A DNA stretch of 64,000 nt from Candidatus Melainabacteria bacterium (GTDB taxonomy: Bacteria; Cyanobacteriota; Vampirovibrionia; Obscuribacterales; Obscuribacteraceae), in the NCBI GenBank assembly GCA_016716405.1, contig JADJWK010000001.1, positions 620,001 to 684,000 of the forward strand, given 5' to 3'. The notes under the pieces are model-generated. The model was given only the letters and a program-made list of their open reading frames with translations, made no database searches and was not told where the DNA came from. Positions within the stretch are counted from its first letter, which is position 1; each line of letters begins with the position of its first letter. Shown here in pieces: positions 35,196-43,661 of the stretch. The position numbers were made by a program, and so were the translations under genes.

Positions 35196-36139
35196 CTAGA
35201 GGTTCGGGAAGAGAGTGGCAGGGCTAGGGACCATCGGTAGAAGCTGGGCTCGAGAGACAGGCTCTTGTAGAGCGCAAGCTGTTAGCAGGTGTGAAGCAAG
35301 CTGCTTCTCGAGGTGTCGACGGTTCCAGCGATAGCAGAATTCATCGAGGTACTTCTGAATGTGGGTTTTGCAGAAGTGATGATAGGTGCCCTTGAAGAAG
35401 CGTTTAGCATGAGAGATGGCCAGACTCACGCAGCGAAAGACTTCATCCTGAAAGCTTTTCGGAACCGGAGTCATGGTAATCTTGTGACCATGGCTCATCA
35501 CGACGTGATGACGACCGAGCCCGTCGCTCCTGAACCATTGCCCGGGTGGCTCCGATTCTACTTTTAGCCACTACCGACCCGATATCGTCGATGCGATCGC
35601 TCTCGATTACCTGCATTACTAGATTTCCAGCCTGAGTTCCTTCAGACTCGACCATGACCAGAACCTCGACCTTGTTGTCTCGCGGGGACTTTGGGCGTTT
35701 TTTGTTCCTCCCTCCAAAAAAGAGCCTCATCGAGCTCGATATAGCCAGCCAGAGTTACGTTTTCGTCGCGGCTGCCCATAGCAACTCGGATCTTTGCACG
35801 ATATCCCGAACGGTGGAATAGTGCATCCCGAGGCGCTTTCTGATTCTTTCAACACTAGTGCCACCCTTGTCGTGAGCCATTTCATAAATTATCAAGAACC
35901 AGAGGGTAAGGGGGAGTTTGGCTACGGCTGAAGACCGTACCGGAGGTAATCGAGGACTGCCGTCGGCAAACGCAACACTGCATGGAGCGCCTTGGTGAAA
36001 ATGCGGTTTCCGTCATCATGACCGCAGTAAGGACAGATGAAACCACGAGCCAGCGGGCCTCGAAGATGGCTTGTAGACAAGCTTCCTCCGTACTGAACCG
36101 CTGGACGAACTCCTGGAAAGTCATGTCAATGTGGGCCAT
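35196..36139 (-). pseudogene. degenerate IS1595-family (ISXO2-like) transposase
   Basis: Pieces of one transposase can be read across several frames. The N-terminus FVQRFSTEEACLQAIFEARW is followed after a shift by RGFICPYCGHDDGNRIFT (zinc ribbon) and, shifted back, by CCVCRRQSSITSGTVF. Next come LTLWFLIIYEMAHDKGGTSV, then AGYIELDEALF (a DDE-type acidic residue), then a segment with FGGRNKKRPKS. The C-terminus in a third frame is HAKRFFKGTYHHFCKTHIQK. This is the IS1595 order. At least four frameshifts and stops make it inactive. I could not identify terminal inverted repeats with certainty. Confidence 0.85.
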
Positions 36140-36201
36140 GGATTTTCCTCATTTTAGGGTGGCGAAGACTATAAAATATAGTTGCCCAGAATCGAAGACG
36201 A

Positions 36202-36240
36202 AATAACGCAGGCGAGGGTTTTAATCCTGTATGCGTTATT
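36202..36240 (-). terminator. hairpin at the end of the mla operon
   Basis: AATAACGCA and TGCGTTATT form a 9-bp stem with an inner AGG/CCT extension, 51 bp past the mlaD stop on the minus strand. The T tail is weak, so terminator function is tentative. Confidence 0.4.
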
Positions 36241-36290
36241 CCGTTAGGCATGCGGTTTCCCAAGAGAAGAGGCGATGGCTGAATCTGACG

Positions 36291-37676
36291 CTAGTCGTCC
36301 AGCTTGATTCTCTGTGATTCGGTTGTCTCTTCCCGGGCTGTAGAGCCACCGTTACTCTTATTCTTCTCTTCTTTCATTTCTTTATCGAGCTCTTTTCTGG
36401 CTTCCTCGACATTGCCCGGGCGCCCGAACATCACATGCAGGAGCGGGGACTTCTTGTCCAGAATATTGCTCAGTTGCTTGGCTGCGACATCGATAGTGGT
36501 GGCAGCGGACTCCATCTTGTGCATGGTGGTTTTCAGGTCGGTCTTGAAAGTCGGTCCCGAGATGATCTTATCCACTTTCTCGATTGATTCTTTAGCGTCC
36601 CTTACCACTGCTGCCAGGTCCGATCGCAGGCCTTTGTCGTCGGCAATCTTCTGGGCCGCTTCCATGGAATGAGAGATGTTCTCGGTGGACTTGCTTATCT
36701 GGCCGAGCATACCTTTCATGTCTTCACGAAGAGACTTGTCCTTGAGAGTCGTATTGAGCTCGCTCATCAGCTGCCGGGCTGCTTTCGCTGTTTCTCTCAG
36801 CTCGGTGACGGTGCCTGGATTGTCCAGGATCTTGTTGACCTTCTTGGAGGTGGTGGTGAGCTCGGTGCTCAGCCCCGAGACATTGGAGAAGGCGCCGCTT
36901 CCCTTGCTGAAAAAGGAATCGGCACTGGCGGTGACATTCTTCGCCCGGTCGGCTACTTCGGCGAACTTCGCGGAAGTCTTGGAGATGCTCTCCGCGGCGC
37001 CTATGACCTTGTCCATGTTGTTGTTGAGCTTGCTGGCCGCCTGGTTGATGTTTTCGATGGTCTTGCCGGAGTTTTGCAGGGCAGAGGCGAAGCTCGACTG
37101 CGTCTCGTCGTCGCTCACCCGGGAGATCATCTCGTTGACGTTGCTGGCTATCTTGTTGGCGATGAGCTCGAGCCTCACCGGGTCGTGACCGATTACAACA
37201 GTGTCGTTCTCGATGATCGGCAGGGGCTCTTCGCCTGGCTTCTCCTCCGGGAGGGAGATCTCGATATACTTGGCGCCCACCAGGCCCAGGGTCTGGATGG
37301 TGAAATGGGAGCCCTGAGGCACTTTGACCTCTTCGGTCTTGATTCTCAGGTGGACCAGGACCTGACCTTTGCCTTTCAGATCGATCCTGTCCACGGTTCC
37401 AACCCGGACGCCGTTTATATTGACCGGGGCGTTATTGGCCAGGCCGGCGATGTCGTGGAACTGGACCGTGATCAGCTGGGGCGGATGGAGGATGGAGAAG
37501 GATTTAAGCCAGGTCCAGCCATAAAGCAGGAGGATCATGGCTACAATCACGAAGACGCCTACCCAGAGCTCGATATCATAGCTAGGCTTTTTCGAACGTG
37601 TGCCCAATACTTTCGCGCCCGTCTCAGATTGTTTTCGATCTGGTTTAACTGTAGTCACAGTACGATTTTTCCTCAT
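36291..37676 (-). CDS. mlaD: MlaD-type MCE substrate-binding protein
   Basis: The 461-residue protein has a cytoplasmic basic N-terminus, one transmembrane helix (about 37-58), an MCE domain (about 65-155, with DIAGLANNAPVNINGVRVGTV as the hallmark) and a very long helical region (about 180-420) with heptad patterns, ending in a charged tail. MlaD proteins form hexameric rings that pass phospholipids between the inner-membrane transporter and the outer membrane. The long coiled coil suggests a tube-forming MCE type as in cyanobacteria and plastids. It follows mlaF by 20 bp. Confidence 0.92.
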   Translation of the reverse strand: MRKNRTVTTVKPDRKQSETGAKVLGTRSKKPSYDIELWVGVFVIVAMILLLYGWTWLKSFSILHPPQLITVQFHDIAGLANNAPVNINGVRVGTVDRIDLKGKGQVLVHLRIKTEEVKVPQGSHFTIQTLGLVGAKYIEISLPEEKPGEEPLPIIENDTVVIGHDPVRLELIANKIASNVNEMISRVSDDETQSSFASALQNSGKTIENINQAASKLNNNMDKVIGAAESISKTSAKFAEVADRAKNVTASADSFFSKGSGAFSNVSGLSTELTTTSKKVNKILDNPGTVTELRETAKAARQLMSELNTTLKDKSLREDMKGMLGQISKSTENISHSMEAAQKIADDKGLRSDLAAVVRDAKESIEKVDKIISGPTFKTDLKTTMHKMESAATTIDVAAKQLSNILDKKSPLLHVMFGRPGNVEEARKELDKEMKEEKNKSNGGSTAREETTESQRIKLDD

Positions 37677-37696
37677 TCTGGAAAATTTGTCGAATT

Positions 37697-38416
37697 TTAG
37701 CGAAGTCCTGACAACATCGGTCCTTCCTTCAAGCCACGGGCGAACTGCCTCATATACTCATTATCCGACTTTATGGCGTCTTCGGGTGTTCCTTCCCAGA
37801 CACTATTACCACTGTGCATCAAGAGCACCCGCCCGACAGTGCGGGTCCAGGTGGAATACTGGTGGGTTACGACTATGGAGGCAGCTTCGAGCTCGTGACC
37901 CAGCTTGATCATGTAATCCTCGATGATTGTTGACATCACCGGATCAAGGCCGGTGGTGGGCTCGTCGTAGAGAATAATCTTAGGATCGTTGACGATGGCC
38001 CGGGCGAAGCTCGTGCGTTTTTGCTGTCCTCCCGAGAGCTGGGTCGGAAAAGCATCCATATAATCGGCAAGGCCGACGAGCTTGAGCTTCTCATGGATGA
38101 TCTCGTCCTCATCGGCTCGGCTGAGTTTGCGCCGGCGCAGGGGCAGAGACAGATTGTCCCTTACAGACAGCGAATTGAGCAGGGCTGATCCCTGGAAGAC
38201 CAGCCCGATATCCTCCGAGCGCCTGATCACCTCGCCGCCGTCCGCTTCCAGCAGACCGCAAATGAGCTTCAGGATAGTGGATTTGCCGCATCCCGAAGGA
38301 CCTATGAGACCCATCATCTCGCCTGTATAGACCGAGAAGGATATGCCCTTCAGGACCTCGCGGTCCCCGAAGGACTTGCGAAGGTTTACCAGCTCTAGCA
38401 TGGGAGGCATAGCCAT
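37697..38416 (-). CDS. mlaF: MlaF-type ABC transporter ATPase
   Basis: The 239-residue ATPase shows Walker A GPSGCGKST, signature LSGGQQKR, Walker B KIILYDEPTTGLD and a switch His in VVTHQ. It powers lipid movement by the MlaE permease at the inner membrane. It lies 17 bp downstream of mlaE and 20 bp upstream of mlaD. Confidence 0.95.
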   Translation of the reverse strand: MAMPPMLELVNLRKSFGDREVLKGISFSVYTGEMMGLIGPSGCGKSTILKLICGLLEADGGEVIRRSEDIGLVFQGSALLNSLSVRDNLSLPLRRRKLSRADEDEIIHEKLKLVGLADYMDAFPTQLSGGQQKRTSFARAIVNDPKIILYDEPTTGLDPVMSTIIEDYMIKLGHELEAASIVVTHQYSTWTRTVGRVLLMHSGNSVWEGTPEDAIKSDNEYMRQFARGLKEGPMLSGLR

Positions 38417-38433
38417 GGAAAAGCTCTCTTTCC

Positions 38434-39240
38434 CTAGCGGGGTGCGTAGGTAACGGACGTGACGATGAAATTGAATATGAAGATACAGGTCATCGTCCAG
38501 ACGATGGCCCGGGTCGTTGCCAGACCGACATCCTCGGCGCCGCCCCTTGTGTTGAGACCGATAGCACAGGAAATGATTATCACTATAGTGGCGTTGATCT
38601 CGGACTTGAGAAAGTGTACGCCGAAATCCCGGTCGAGGATGGTGGTCTTGACCGAATCGAGGAAAGTCGCCGGCGGGAGATTGGCGGCACCCTGGGCGAT
38701 AAAGATCCCGGCCACCAGACCGATGGCCATGGCGTAGACCGAGAGCACCGGCATCATGCAGAGTCCGGCTACATAGCGGGGCACGACCAGGAACTGAATC
38801 GGGTCGATACGCATCACTTTGAGAGCGTCGATCTGCTCGGTAATCATCATCGTTGTGAGCTCGGCAGCCACCGAGGAGCCTACGCGGCCTGCCACCATGA
38901 CCCCGGCTGTAATCGGTCCTATCTCGCGGATAAGAGCCAGGGATACGACTCCGCCTATGGATGTGTCTGCTCCGAAAAGTACCAGTTCCCTGGAGATCTG
39001 CAGGGACATGGCGAAGCCCACGAACAGGGCTGTGATAGCCACAACTACGAAGCTTTTCACACCGATGATATACATCTGCCTGAATGATTCGTGCCAGTCG
39101 ATCTCCAGCCGGATCATATATTTCAGGGTCTGGATCAGTGTGAGAACGACCTGACCTACCAGGCGAATGCCGACACCGAATTGCTTTTCGGCGAAGTGTA
39201 CCGGTTTGGTCAGTTTTCTTGTCAGGGATTGAGTAACCAT
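38434..39240 (-). CDS. mlaE: MlaE-type lipid ABC transporter permease
   Basis: The 268-residue membrane protein has about five or six helices and the family blocks IREIGPITAGVMVAGRVGSS and ELTTMMITEQIDALKVM. Together with MlaF and MlaD it forms an inner-membrane complex for phospholipid trafficking, which implies an outer membrane. ATG 39240 is chosen by family length; 37 further in-frame residues upstream are not family-like. It is the first gene of the operon E-F-D. mlaB and mlaC are not seen. Confidence 0.93.
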   Translation of the reverse strand: MVTQSLTRKLTKPVHFAEKQFGVGIRLVGQVVLTLIQTLKYMIRLEIDWHESFRQMYIIGVKSFVVVAITALFVGFAMSLQISRELVLFGADTSIGGVVSLALIREIGPITAGVMVAGRVGSSVAAELTTMMITEQIDALKVMRIDPIQFLVVPRYVAGLCMMPVLSVYAMAIGLVAGIFIAQGAANLPPATFLDSVKTTILDRDFGVHFLKSEINATIVIIISCAIGLNTRGGAEDVGLATTRAIVWTMTCIFIFNFIVTSVTYAPR

Positions 39241-39406
39241 GGCGACATTGTATGGGTTTGAAAGCTTATAACCATGAGCTGAAACAAAGAATTTCTTGTC
39301 AAGCGGTTGTCCGGCAGGGCTTTCTCCTGATCGAAGTGGTAATTTCCCCATCGACAGGCGGGTCGGTGAGGATTAACCTCTGATTGTGACTGATTGACAG
39401 TCTGGC

Positions 39407-40240
39407 GTGGCGTTTAAGCGAGAGTCTGGCGTGCGAGCATACGATGCCCATATAGAACAGTCCCTGAGAGATAGTGGTCTCGACCGCGGCTCCGGAGAAT
39501 CTCTTTCCAGGGAAGGCAATCATCTTTCTTCTTTGATGGGGCAGAGGGAGAGGAGCCAGGGAAAGAACCTCTCATTTATGGATATGGCTGGCGGCTGGCA
39601 GCGGGATGATCGCGGCAATGCCGTCATAATGGGTCGTGGTGGGCGCCTTCTCACCCGCGATGATCAGGGGCGCACCGTGGATTATTCGTCCCATCTGGAA
39701 AACAAGCGGATGGCGTCACGGGATCAAATGGCATTCACTTCGGTCTTGTTCTGCTCTCCCCTGATGCTTTTCGGGATGGGAGCCACTTTCGCTTTCATGG
39801 ATCAATTTCATTCCGCCGGCCGAGACAAGAATTATCAAGATCTCAAGGAAAAGCTGGGCGGTCCCAGGGCCGGCGCATCGCAGCCTGGTTGTGACAGTCG
39901 ATCCATGGCCAGGGCATTTCTTCTGGGCAGCGATCGCAGGCAGCTTTCCCTGCAGGAGCAGTTCAATCATTCAGCCATGCAGAATGCGCGGCTCGAGCAG
40001 GAGATCAAAGACAGGCGTAAAAAACGGATCAGCGATCAGGTTCAGGCGCAGCCGCTTTCACGACCGGCAGGCGACCGGAGCATGGCGTCCCGCCGCAAGC
40101 TCGTCAAAATGAAAGAGCGGCTCGAAGAGCAGCTCGAGAGAATGAGGGGGCATGCGAGCCTGGAAGATGTAGCCAAGATCGAAAGCCAGCTGGAGCGGCT
40201 CGACCGGTCTCTGAAACGTATGTCGGCTCTCGGGCTTTAG
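39407..40240 (+). CDS. hypothetical protein with membrane segment and coiled coil
   Basis: This 277-residue protein begins at a GTG. The N-terminal 100 residues are polar and Gly-rich with a repeated-looking RDDRGNAVIMGRGGRLLTRDDQGR block. One hydrophobic segment lies at about 108-130, and the C-terminal 70 residues (about 200-277) form a highly charged coiled coil (KERLEEQLERMRG). I do not recognise a family. The start is uncertain because no strong ribosome binding site is present. It is divergent from mlaE. Confidence 0.6.
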   Translation: MAFKRESGVRAYDAHIEQSLRDSGLDRGSGESLSREGNHLSSLMGQRERSQGKNLSFMDMAGGWQRDDRGNAVIMGRGGRLLTRDDQGRTVDYSSHLENKRMASRDQMAFTSVLFCSPLMLFGMGATFAFMDQFHSAGRDKNYQDLKEKLGGPRAGASQPGCDSRSMARAFLLGSDRRQLSLQEQFNHSAMQNARLEQEIKDRRKKRISDQVQAQPLSRPAGDRSMASRRKLVKMKERLEEQLERMRGHASLEDVAKIESQLERLDRSLKRMSALGL

Positions 40241-40258
40241 TGTCGTATCTAGTGGCAG
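40238..40258 (+). repeat. direct repeat flanking the LTXXQ gene, copy 1
   Basis: 21 bp beginning with the stop codon of the preceding gene (TAGTGTCGTAT, then CTAGTGGCAG). It matches 40883-40903 at 19 of 21 positions. Confidence 0.7.
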
Positions 40259-40268
40259 AACGAGCTGT

Positions 40269-40802
40269 CTACTCGGGTCGTTGGATCTTGCTTTCTCCGA
40301 TGGACCCTTCTTTGTGTCTGTGATTCTTCAGTTTCGCTGCCTGTCGTTCGCTGAGAATTGTGCTCAACTCAGCTTGCTGCTCGGGCGTCAGCACATCGAG
40401 AATTTCCTGCCAGGCTTTCTTCTTTTCCTGTGCTATTTGAAGTCGCAATGAATCAAATCTGCTGAGCGCTTTCTTCTGGGCTTGCTCTTTCTTCGGCTCG
40501 TCCGGCTCGATATCGACCGCCGCCAGACCAGCCATGATGGCTGATCCGATCTCAGTGCCTCCTTTTTTAGGCGCATTGGCATCCCGGAGCTGGGAGAGCT
40601 CCTCTTTGAGAGGCTTTATGCGCTCCTTGAATTTGCACTTGATTCTGTAAATCTTCTTGTGTTGTTCCTGGCTGAGGTCCTGGAGGTCGAAGACGGCATT
40701 GATAGGGTTTTTGTCGGTGACTTTAGCGGTATGCCGACCGCCGAATGCCGGCGATGCCGAAACAATAATTGCTAATGCGATGGCTAAAGATCGGCTTTGC
40801 AC
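40269..40802 (-). CDS. secreted LTXXQ-motif (Spy/CpxP-like) protein
   Basis: The protein has a signal peptide (VQSRSLAIALAIIVSASPAFGG) and a helical, Lys-rich mature part that contains LTPEQQAEL near the C-terminus, the LTXXQ motif of Spy/CpxP-like periplasmic helical proteins, and an earlier DLSQEQHKKIY in the same style. Spy and CpxP are periplasmic chaperones or stress sensors; that role here is inference. The GTG at 40802 gives a standard signal peptide of about 178 residues total; a TTG at 40853 is also in frame. It is flanked by a 21-bp direct repeat. Confidence 0.7.
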   Translation of the reverse strand: MQSRSLAIALAIIVSASPAFGGRHTAKVTDKNPINAVFDLQDLSQEQHKKIYRIKCKFKERIKPLKEELSQLRDANAPKKGGTEIGSAIMAGLAAVDIEPDEPKKEQAQKKALSRFDSLRLQIAQEKKKAWQEILDVLTPEQQAELSTILSERQAAKLKNHRHKEGSIGESKIQRPE

Positions 40803-40882
40803 GGATATTTCCAGGGTGACTACAGTAACCTGCCCGAACGGCCGGAAAGGCAAACGGTAGCAACCTGGCGCCGACTCGGCTG

Positions 40883-40903
40883 TAGTGTCGTATATAATGG
40901 CAG
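40883..40903 (+). repeat. direct repeat flanking the LTXXQ gene, copy 2
   Basis: The second 21-bp copy (TAGTGTCGTAT, then ATAATGGCAG) contains the TATAAT box of the next gene. The two differences from copy 1 are exactly those that create TATAAT. Confidence 0.7.
40893..40898 (+). promoter_or_regulatory. -10 box abutting the start codon
   Basis: A perfect TATAAT lies only 6 bp upstream of the ATG at 40905, so transcription would start at or near the A of the ATG. This predicts a leaderless mRNA. No clear -35 is present. Confidence 0.45.
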
Positions 40904-40904
40904 C

Positions 40905-41120
40905 ATGAACATTTTTTCCATGTTTAGCAGGCGGGTGGTCTGGTCCGGATGGCAGCTAGCCGTATACAAGTGGAGCACGATGAGCATTGCTCTGCTCATC
41001 GGCTGCTACTTTGCTGATTTCGTCCGTTCTCTGACCTGGCTCCTGGTGGTGGTGGCCATTTTCACTACTTCTCTGGTACTGAAATGGTGGTTCTCCAGGG
41101 ATTACGATCTCGATCTCTGA
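40905..41120 (+). CDS. small two-helix membrane protein
   Basis: This 71-residue protein has two hydrophobic segments (about 25-42 and 44-60) and a C-terminal acidic tail (RDYDLDL). No family is recognised. There is no Shine-Dalgarno sequence before the ATG; instead TATAAT lies 6 bp upstream, which suggests leaderless translation. Composition supports a membrane protein, but evidence is limited. Confidence 0.5.
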   Translation: MNIFSMFSRRVVWSGWQLAVYKWSTMSIALLIGCYFADFVRSLTWLLVVVAIFTTSLVLKWWFSRDYDLDL

Positions 41121-41168
41121 GCTTGCTTGCCGCAGAAAGGCACCGCAAACCATTTAAAATCGGCTCGT

Positions 41169-41207
41169 GATATCTTTTGGGTCGTTTTCGATTCCTCAAA
41201 AGATATC
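41169..41207. repeat. inverted repeat GATATCTTTTG
   Basis: GATATCTTTTG (41169-41179) and its reverse complement (41197-41207) are separated by 17 bases. It lies between convergent genes and resembles in layout the palindromes at 12679, 22247 and 34907, but not in sequence. Confidence 0.75.
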
Positions 41208-41309
41208 ATTCAGGTCGGTGCGGTCTCTGTGGTCTGAATTTATCTCTTTTGTAGAATTGAGTGCTTCCACGGAAAAAGGGCAGCAACGCTATAAAGACTT
41301 GATTTCTAA

Positions 41310-41352
41310 GCGTTTCTAGCGTCTTTTTGAGCATTTTTTTTACTAGAAACGC
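41310..41352. repeat. inverted repeat GCGTTTCTAG with T-rich loop
   Basis: GCGTTTCTAG (41310-41319) and CTAGAAACGC (41343-41352) flank a loop that contains eight T residues. The same CTAGAAACGC recurs at 42272-42281. It may be a terminator for the minus-strand small-gene cluster. Confidence 0.6.
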
Positions 41353-41480
41353 ATATTCTCGAATCGAGAGAGAGTTTCCTGAGATTCTCTCGCCGTGACA
41401 GCGTACTATAGAAGATAACATTAGTGGCGGAAAAAAGACGAACGAGTCGCTTACCGACTCCTTCGTCAATCTAGAGGTTG

Positions 41481-41891
41481 CTATTGATAGATGGCGGTGT
41501 GAGCCATCTCAGCCAGCTCCCTGACATGAAGAGCGGTGCTTTCGTCGGGGTTTCTGCGGGCTAGTCCGTGCAGGCGCTCGACGATGGCGTCGAGGAGGCG
41601 TGTTCCGGACGGAGTCTTTCCTCCGAGCCTGGCCTGGACTTTGCTGGCAAGGGCTTCCGAGCCGGCCAGCTCCCCCTGCACGTAGGCGCTGTAGGATGGA
41701 ATTCGGCTCAGGAGCTCGGGAAGAGCCTCTCGGGCGCGCTCGATCTTCCGGGTGCTGCTCTTGGTGTCGGTGAGCACGCGGGCATAATAGCTGGCAGGCA
41801 TGATCTGGTTGTAGTAGTCCACCAGAATGCCACCAGGACTCATGATCGCGTCTAGCTCAACTTGTTCGTAGAGAGTGCTGTTAGTGTTCAT
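41481..41891 (-). CDS. hypothetical helical protein, last gene of small cluster
   Basis: This 136-residue soluble protein is predicted helical, without signal or membrane segments. No family is recognised. The ATG has GGAGGATTG directly upstream. It follows the thioredoxin-like gene by 23 bp and is the last of four short minus-strand genes. Confidence 0.7.
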   Translation of the reverse strand: MNTNSTLYEQVELDAIMSPGGILVDYYNQIMPASYYARVLTDTKSSTRKIERAREALPELLSRIPSYSAYVQGELAGSEALASKVQARLGGKTPSGTRLLDAIVERLHGLARRNPDESTALHVRELAEMAHTAIYQ

Positions 41892-41914
41892 AACAATCCT
41901 CCATTCATGAGGAA

Positions 41915-42247
41915 TCAGTCAAAAGCTACCTGTTCGATCAGCTTGTGGAGCTCTTTTTCGCTCTGCTGACCGATGAGGAGTCCCCCCAGGTTGCGAGCCT
42001 GGTCGATAGCAATAAACGCCGGTACCGCTTTGATGCCGGCAGCCTCAGCCAGATCCGGCTCTTCGTCTATGTCGACAGGCAGGATCGTCACTTTCGCCTT
42101 CAGCTCATCGGCGAGCTTCCGGACGATCGGCTTCATCACTGTGCAGTGGCTGCACCAGGTAGCCGAGAAAGAGATGAGAATCGGTAAGGAGTTTATTCCG
42201 AAGCGTTTCTCCACTGCGGAATAAATCGATCTTTTCGGTCTGAGCAT
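41915..42247 (-). CDS. thioredoxin-like protein (CSHC)
   Basis: The 110-residue protein is a single thioredoxin domain with active site WCSHC near residues 31-35 and cis-Pro in VPAFIAID. The intervening SH instead of GP changes redox potential. There is no signal peptide, although the first 20 residues are basic. It sits among Cys-containing small proteins (42496-42774 and 43058-43615), which could be its substrates; this is inference. GAAGGAAA lies upstream of the ATG. Confidence 0.88.
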   Translation of the reverse strand: MLRPKRSIYSAVEKRFGINSLPILISFSATWCSHCTVMKPIVRKLADELKAKVTILPVDIDEEPDLAEAAGIKAVPAFIAIDQARNLGGLLIGQQSEKELHKLIEQVAFD

Positions 42248-42271
42248 AGTTTTTCCTTCTGTTTGCGTGCG

Positions 42272-42493
42272 CTAGAAACGCACATAACGGCTGCTCCCCA
42301 GAGAAGCCAGGTTTCTGAGCAATTGCCGGCTGGCGGCGAAGAGCGAACCCTGTGCCCGGGCCAGCGGAGCGTGAGCTCCGGGTGCGGTGAAGCTTGCCTG
42401 TCGGTCGGTGAGATCGGTGAGAGCCAGTCCATGAGATTCCAGTCGCTTGTTGTTGGCCCATTTCGGGTCGCGATCAAGAGTTCCTTCTGCCAA
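42272..42493 (-). CDS. possible small protein, 73 residues
   Basis: An open frame beginning with TTG right after the stop of the upstream Cys-rich gene (2-base gap), within the cluster and before the thioredoxin gene. The peptide is Ala/Arg/Leu-rich. GCTCCTGGGACTG is a poor ribosome binding site; coupling to the upstream stop could compensate. I keep it as tentative. Confidence 0.35.
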   Translation of the reverse strand: MAEGTLDRDPKWANNKRLESHGLALTDLTDRQASFTAPGAHAPLARAQGSLFAASRQLLRNLASLGSSRYVRF

Positions 42494-42495
42494 AT

Positions 42496-42774
42496 TCAGT
42501 CCCAGGAGCCTTTGACGAGAAAGCCCGAGAGAAGCTCTTTCCCTCGGAAACTCAATCTGATAGCTTCACCGTAGCTTGTATTGATGTCCAGGCACCCGCT
42601 GGGCATAGACTCGACGGTTTTGAGCGTAATGCAGTTGCACTCTTCCGATTGCTTTTCGAGACATCCGTCCGAGCTGAATCGACAGAGCCCCTCCTTTGGT
42701 TTGACGGTTATCTGCAGTGATCCCGATTGGATCTCCTCAATTTTTATCCGGCAGGTAGAAACGAAGAAGTTCAT
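42496..42774 (-). CDS. small Cys-rich protein, first gene of cluster
   Basis: The 92-residue protein has six Cys (near residues 8, 33, 40, 48, 50 and 63), including CNC. There is no clear signal peptide. No family is recognised. ATG 42774 is chosen because GGGAGGGAATC precedes it. As a neighbour of a CSHC thioredoxin its cysteines may be redox-active. Confidence 0.65.
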   Translation of the reverse strand: MNFFVSTCRIKIEEIQSGSLQITVKPKEGLCRFSSDGCLEKQSEECNCITLKTVESMPSGCLDINTSYGEAIRLSFRGKELLSGFLVKGSWD

Positions 42775-43010
42775 GATTCCCTCCCATTCGATGGAATTGA
42801 ATATAGAAAAATGGCTCGGGAGCGCGCACGCTCTTTGCTCCGGGTTGTAGTTTTGGTGTTTCAGGCTCTGGTGGTGCGCATGTCGGGTTTCGAACCGGGT
42901 TGTCAACAGGTGATTAAAACCTAGCAAGAATGCGGCTTGCCGACAACGAGTCTGGCGGTATAAAGCCACTCCTGAGAGGGGTTTGAGGTCGCGTCAGGGT
43001 GGTGGTGAAG

Positions 43011-43033
43011 GGCTCGCGCCATTGGCGCGAGCC
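43011..43033 (-). terminator. hairpin after the 43058-43907 gene pair
   Basis: A 9-10-bp perfect stem (GGCTCGCGCC, GGCGCGAGCC around AT) lies 25 bp past the stop; on the minus strand CTTCACC follows. The T tail is weak. Confidence 0.6.
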
Positions 43034-43057
43034 GTGTAACAATCAATGGTGCCGATG

Positions 43058-43615
43058 TTAGCAGCCGAAGCCGGTGGGCCCGATCGGTTCGAATACCGGG
43101 ATGGAAACTCGCTCCACTTCGTAAGTGAGCTCGACCTGGACAAGATTGTCCCCGAGCCTGCAGCTCAGCTCGCCCCCGCAGGTGAAACGGATGTGGTTGA
43201 GGACTAGCCTGGCGCCATACACTTCTTCCCTGGATTCGCTTCTGGCTATGTGCTCATACGTATAGCCCAGGGACTCGATCTTCCGGGAAAGAGTATTTAC
43301 CGGTTCTGGAATGACGAGATCGGGATCGAAGCCGGCTTCCCTCGCTTGATGCTTGAGGGTGTCCTCGAAATAGCAGATCTTGTTGGGACCTGTTTTGCTG
43401 CTATCGAGCCTGGTCATTTCGATTCTCACCAGGCTGTCGGTGTTCAGGCGAAGGCTTACAGTGTCGGCTGCCACTTTCTCGACAAGCAGTCTGCCATCAC
43501 CGGCGATAATCATTTCTTCAAGCAGGACCTGGAATTTCGGGTCCATGTCTTTGACTCTGTCAGCGCACTGGCCGTTCATGCAGAAGGCGCAGTCGTTCTT
43601 GTTCTTGTCGATCAT
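43058..43615 (-). CDS. hypothetical protein with N-terminal Cys motif
   Basis: The 185-residue protein starts with a compact Cys motif (CAFCMNGQCADR, residues 8-19) that could bind zinc or iron. The rest is mixed alpha/beta with a C-terminal beta-rich part ending PTGFGC. No family is recognised. ATG 43615 is chosen because AAGGAGA lies 7 bp upstream. It follows the small membrane protein gene by 46 bp. Confidence 0.7.
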   Translation of the reverse strand: MIDKNKNDCAFCMNGQCADRVKDMDPKFQVLLEEMIIAGDGRLLVEKVAADTVSLRLNTDSLVRIEMTRLDSSKTGPNKICYFEDTLKHQAREAGFDPDLVIPEPVNTLSRKIESLGYTYEHIARSESREEVYGARLVLNHIRFTCGGELSCRLGDNLVQVELTYEVERVSIPVFEPIGPTGFGC

Positions 43616-43661
43616 TGAAAGTCTCCTTTCGTTCGAGAAGTAAGGTTTTGGTTTGTCCGGC

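Larger units (their letters stand above)
41121..41480. other. convergent intergenic region with hairpins
   Basis: These 360 bp hold the inverted repeats at 41169-41207 and 41310-41352. The region is A/T-rich and has no convincing gene. Confidence 0.5.

Noticed and set aside
41206..41469. 87-codon minus-strand frame
   Set aside because: It runs through two inverted repeats and a T-run and has no ribosome binding site or coding character.
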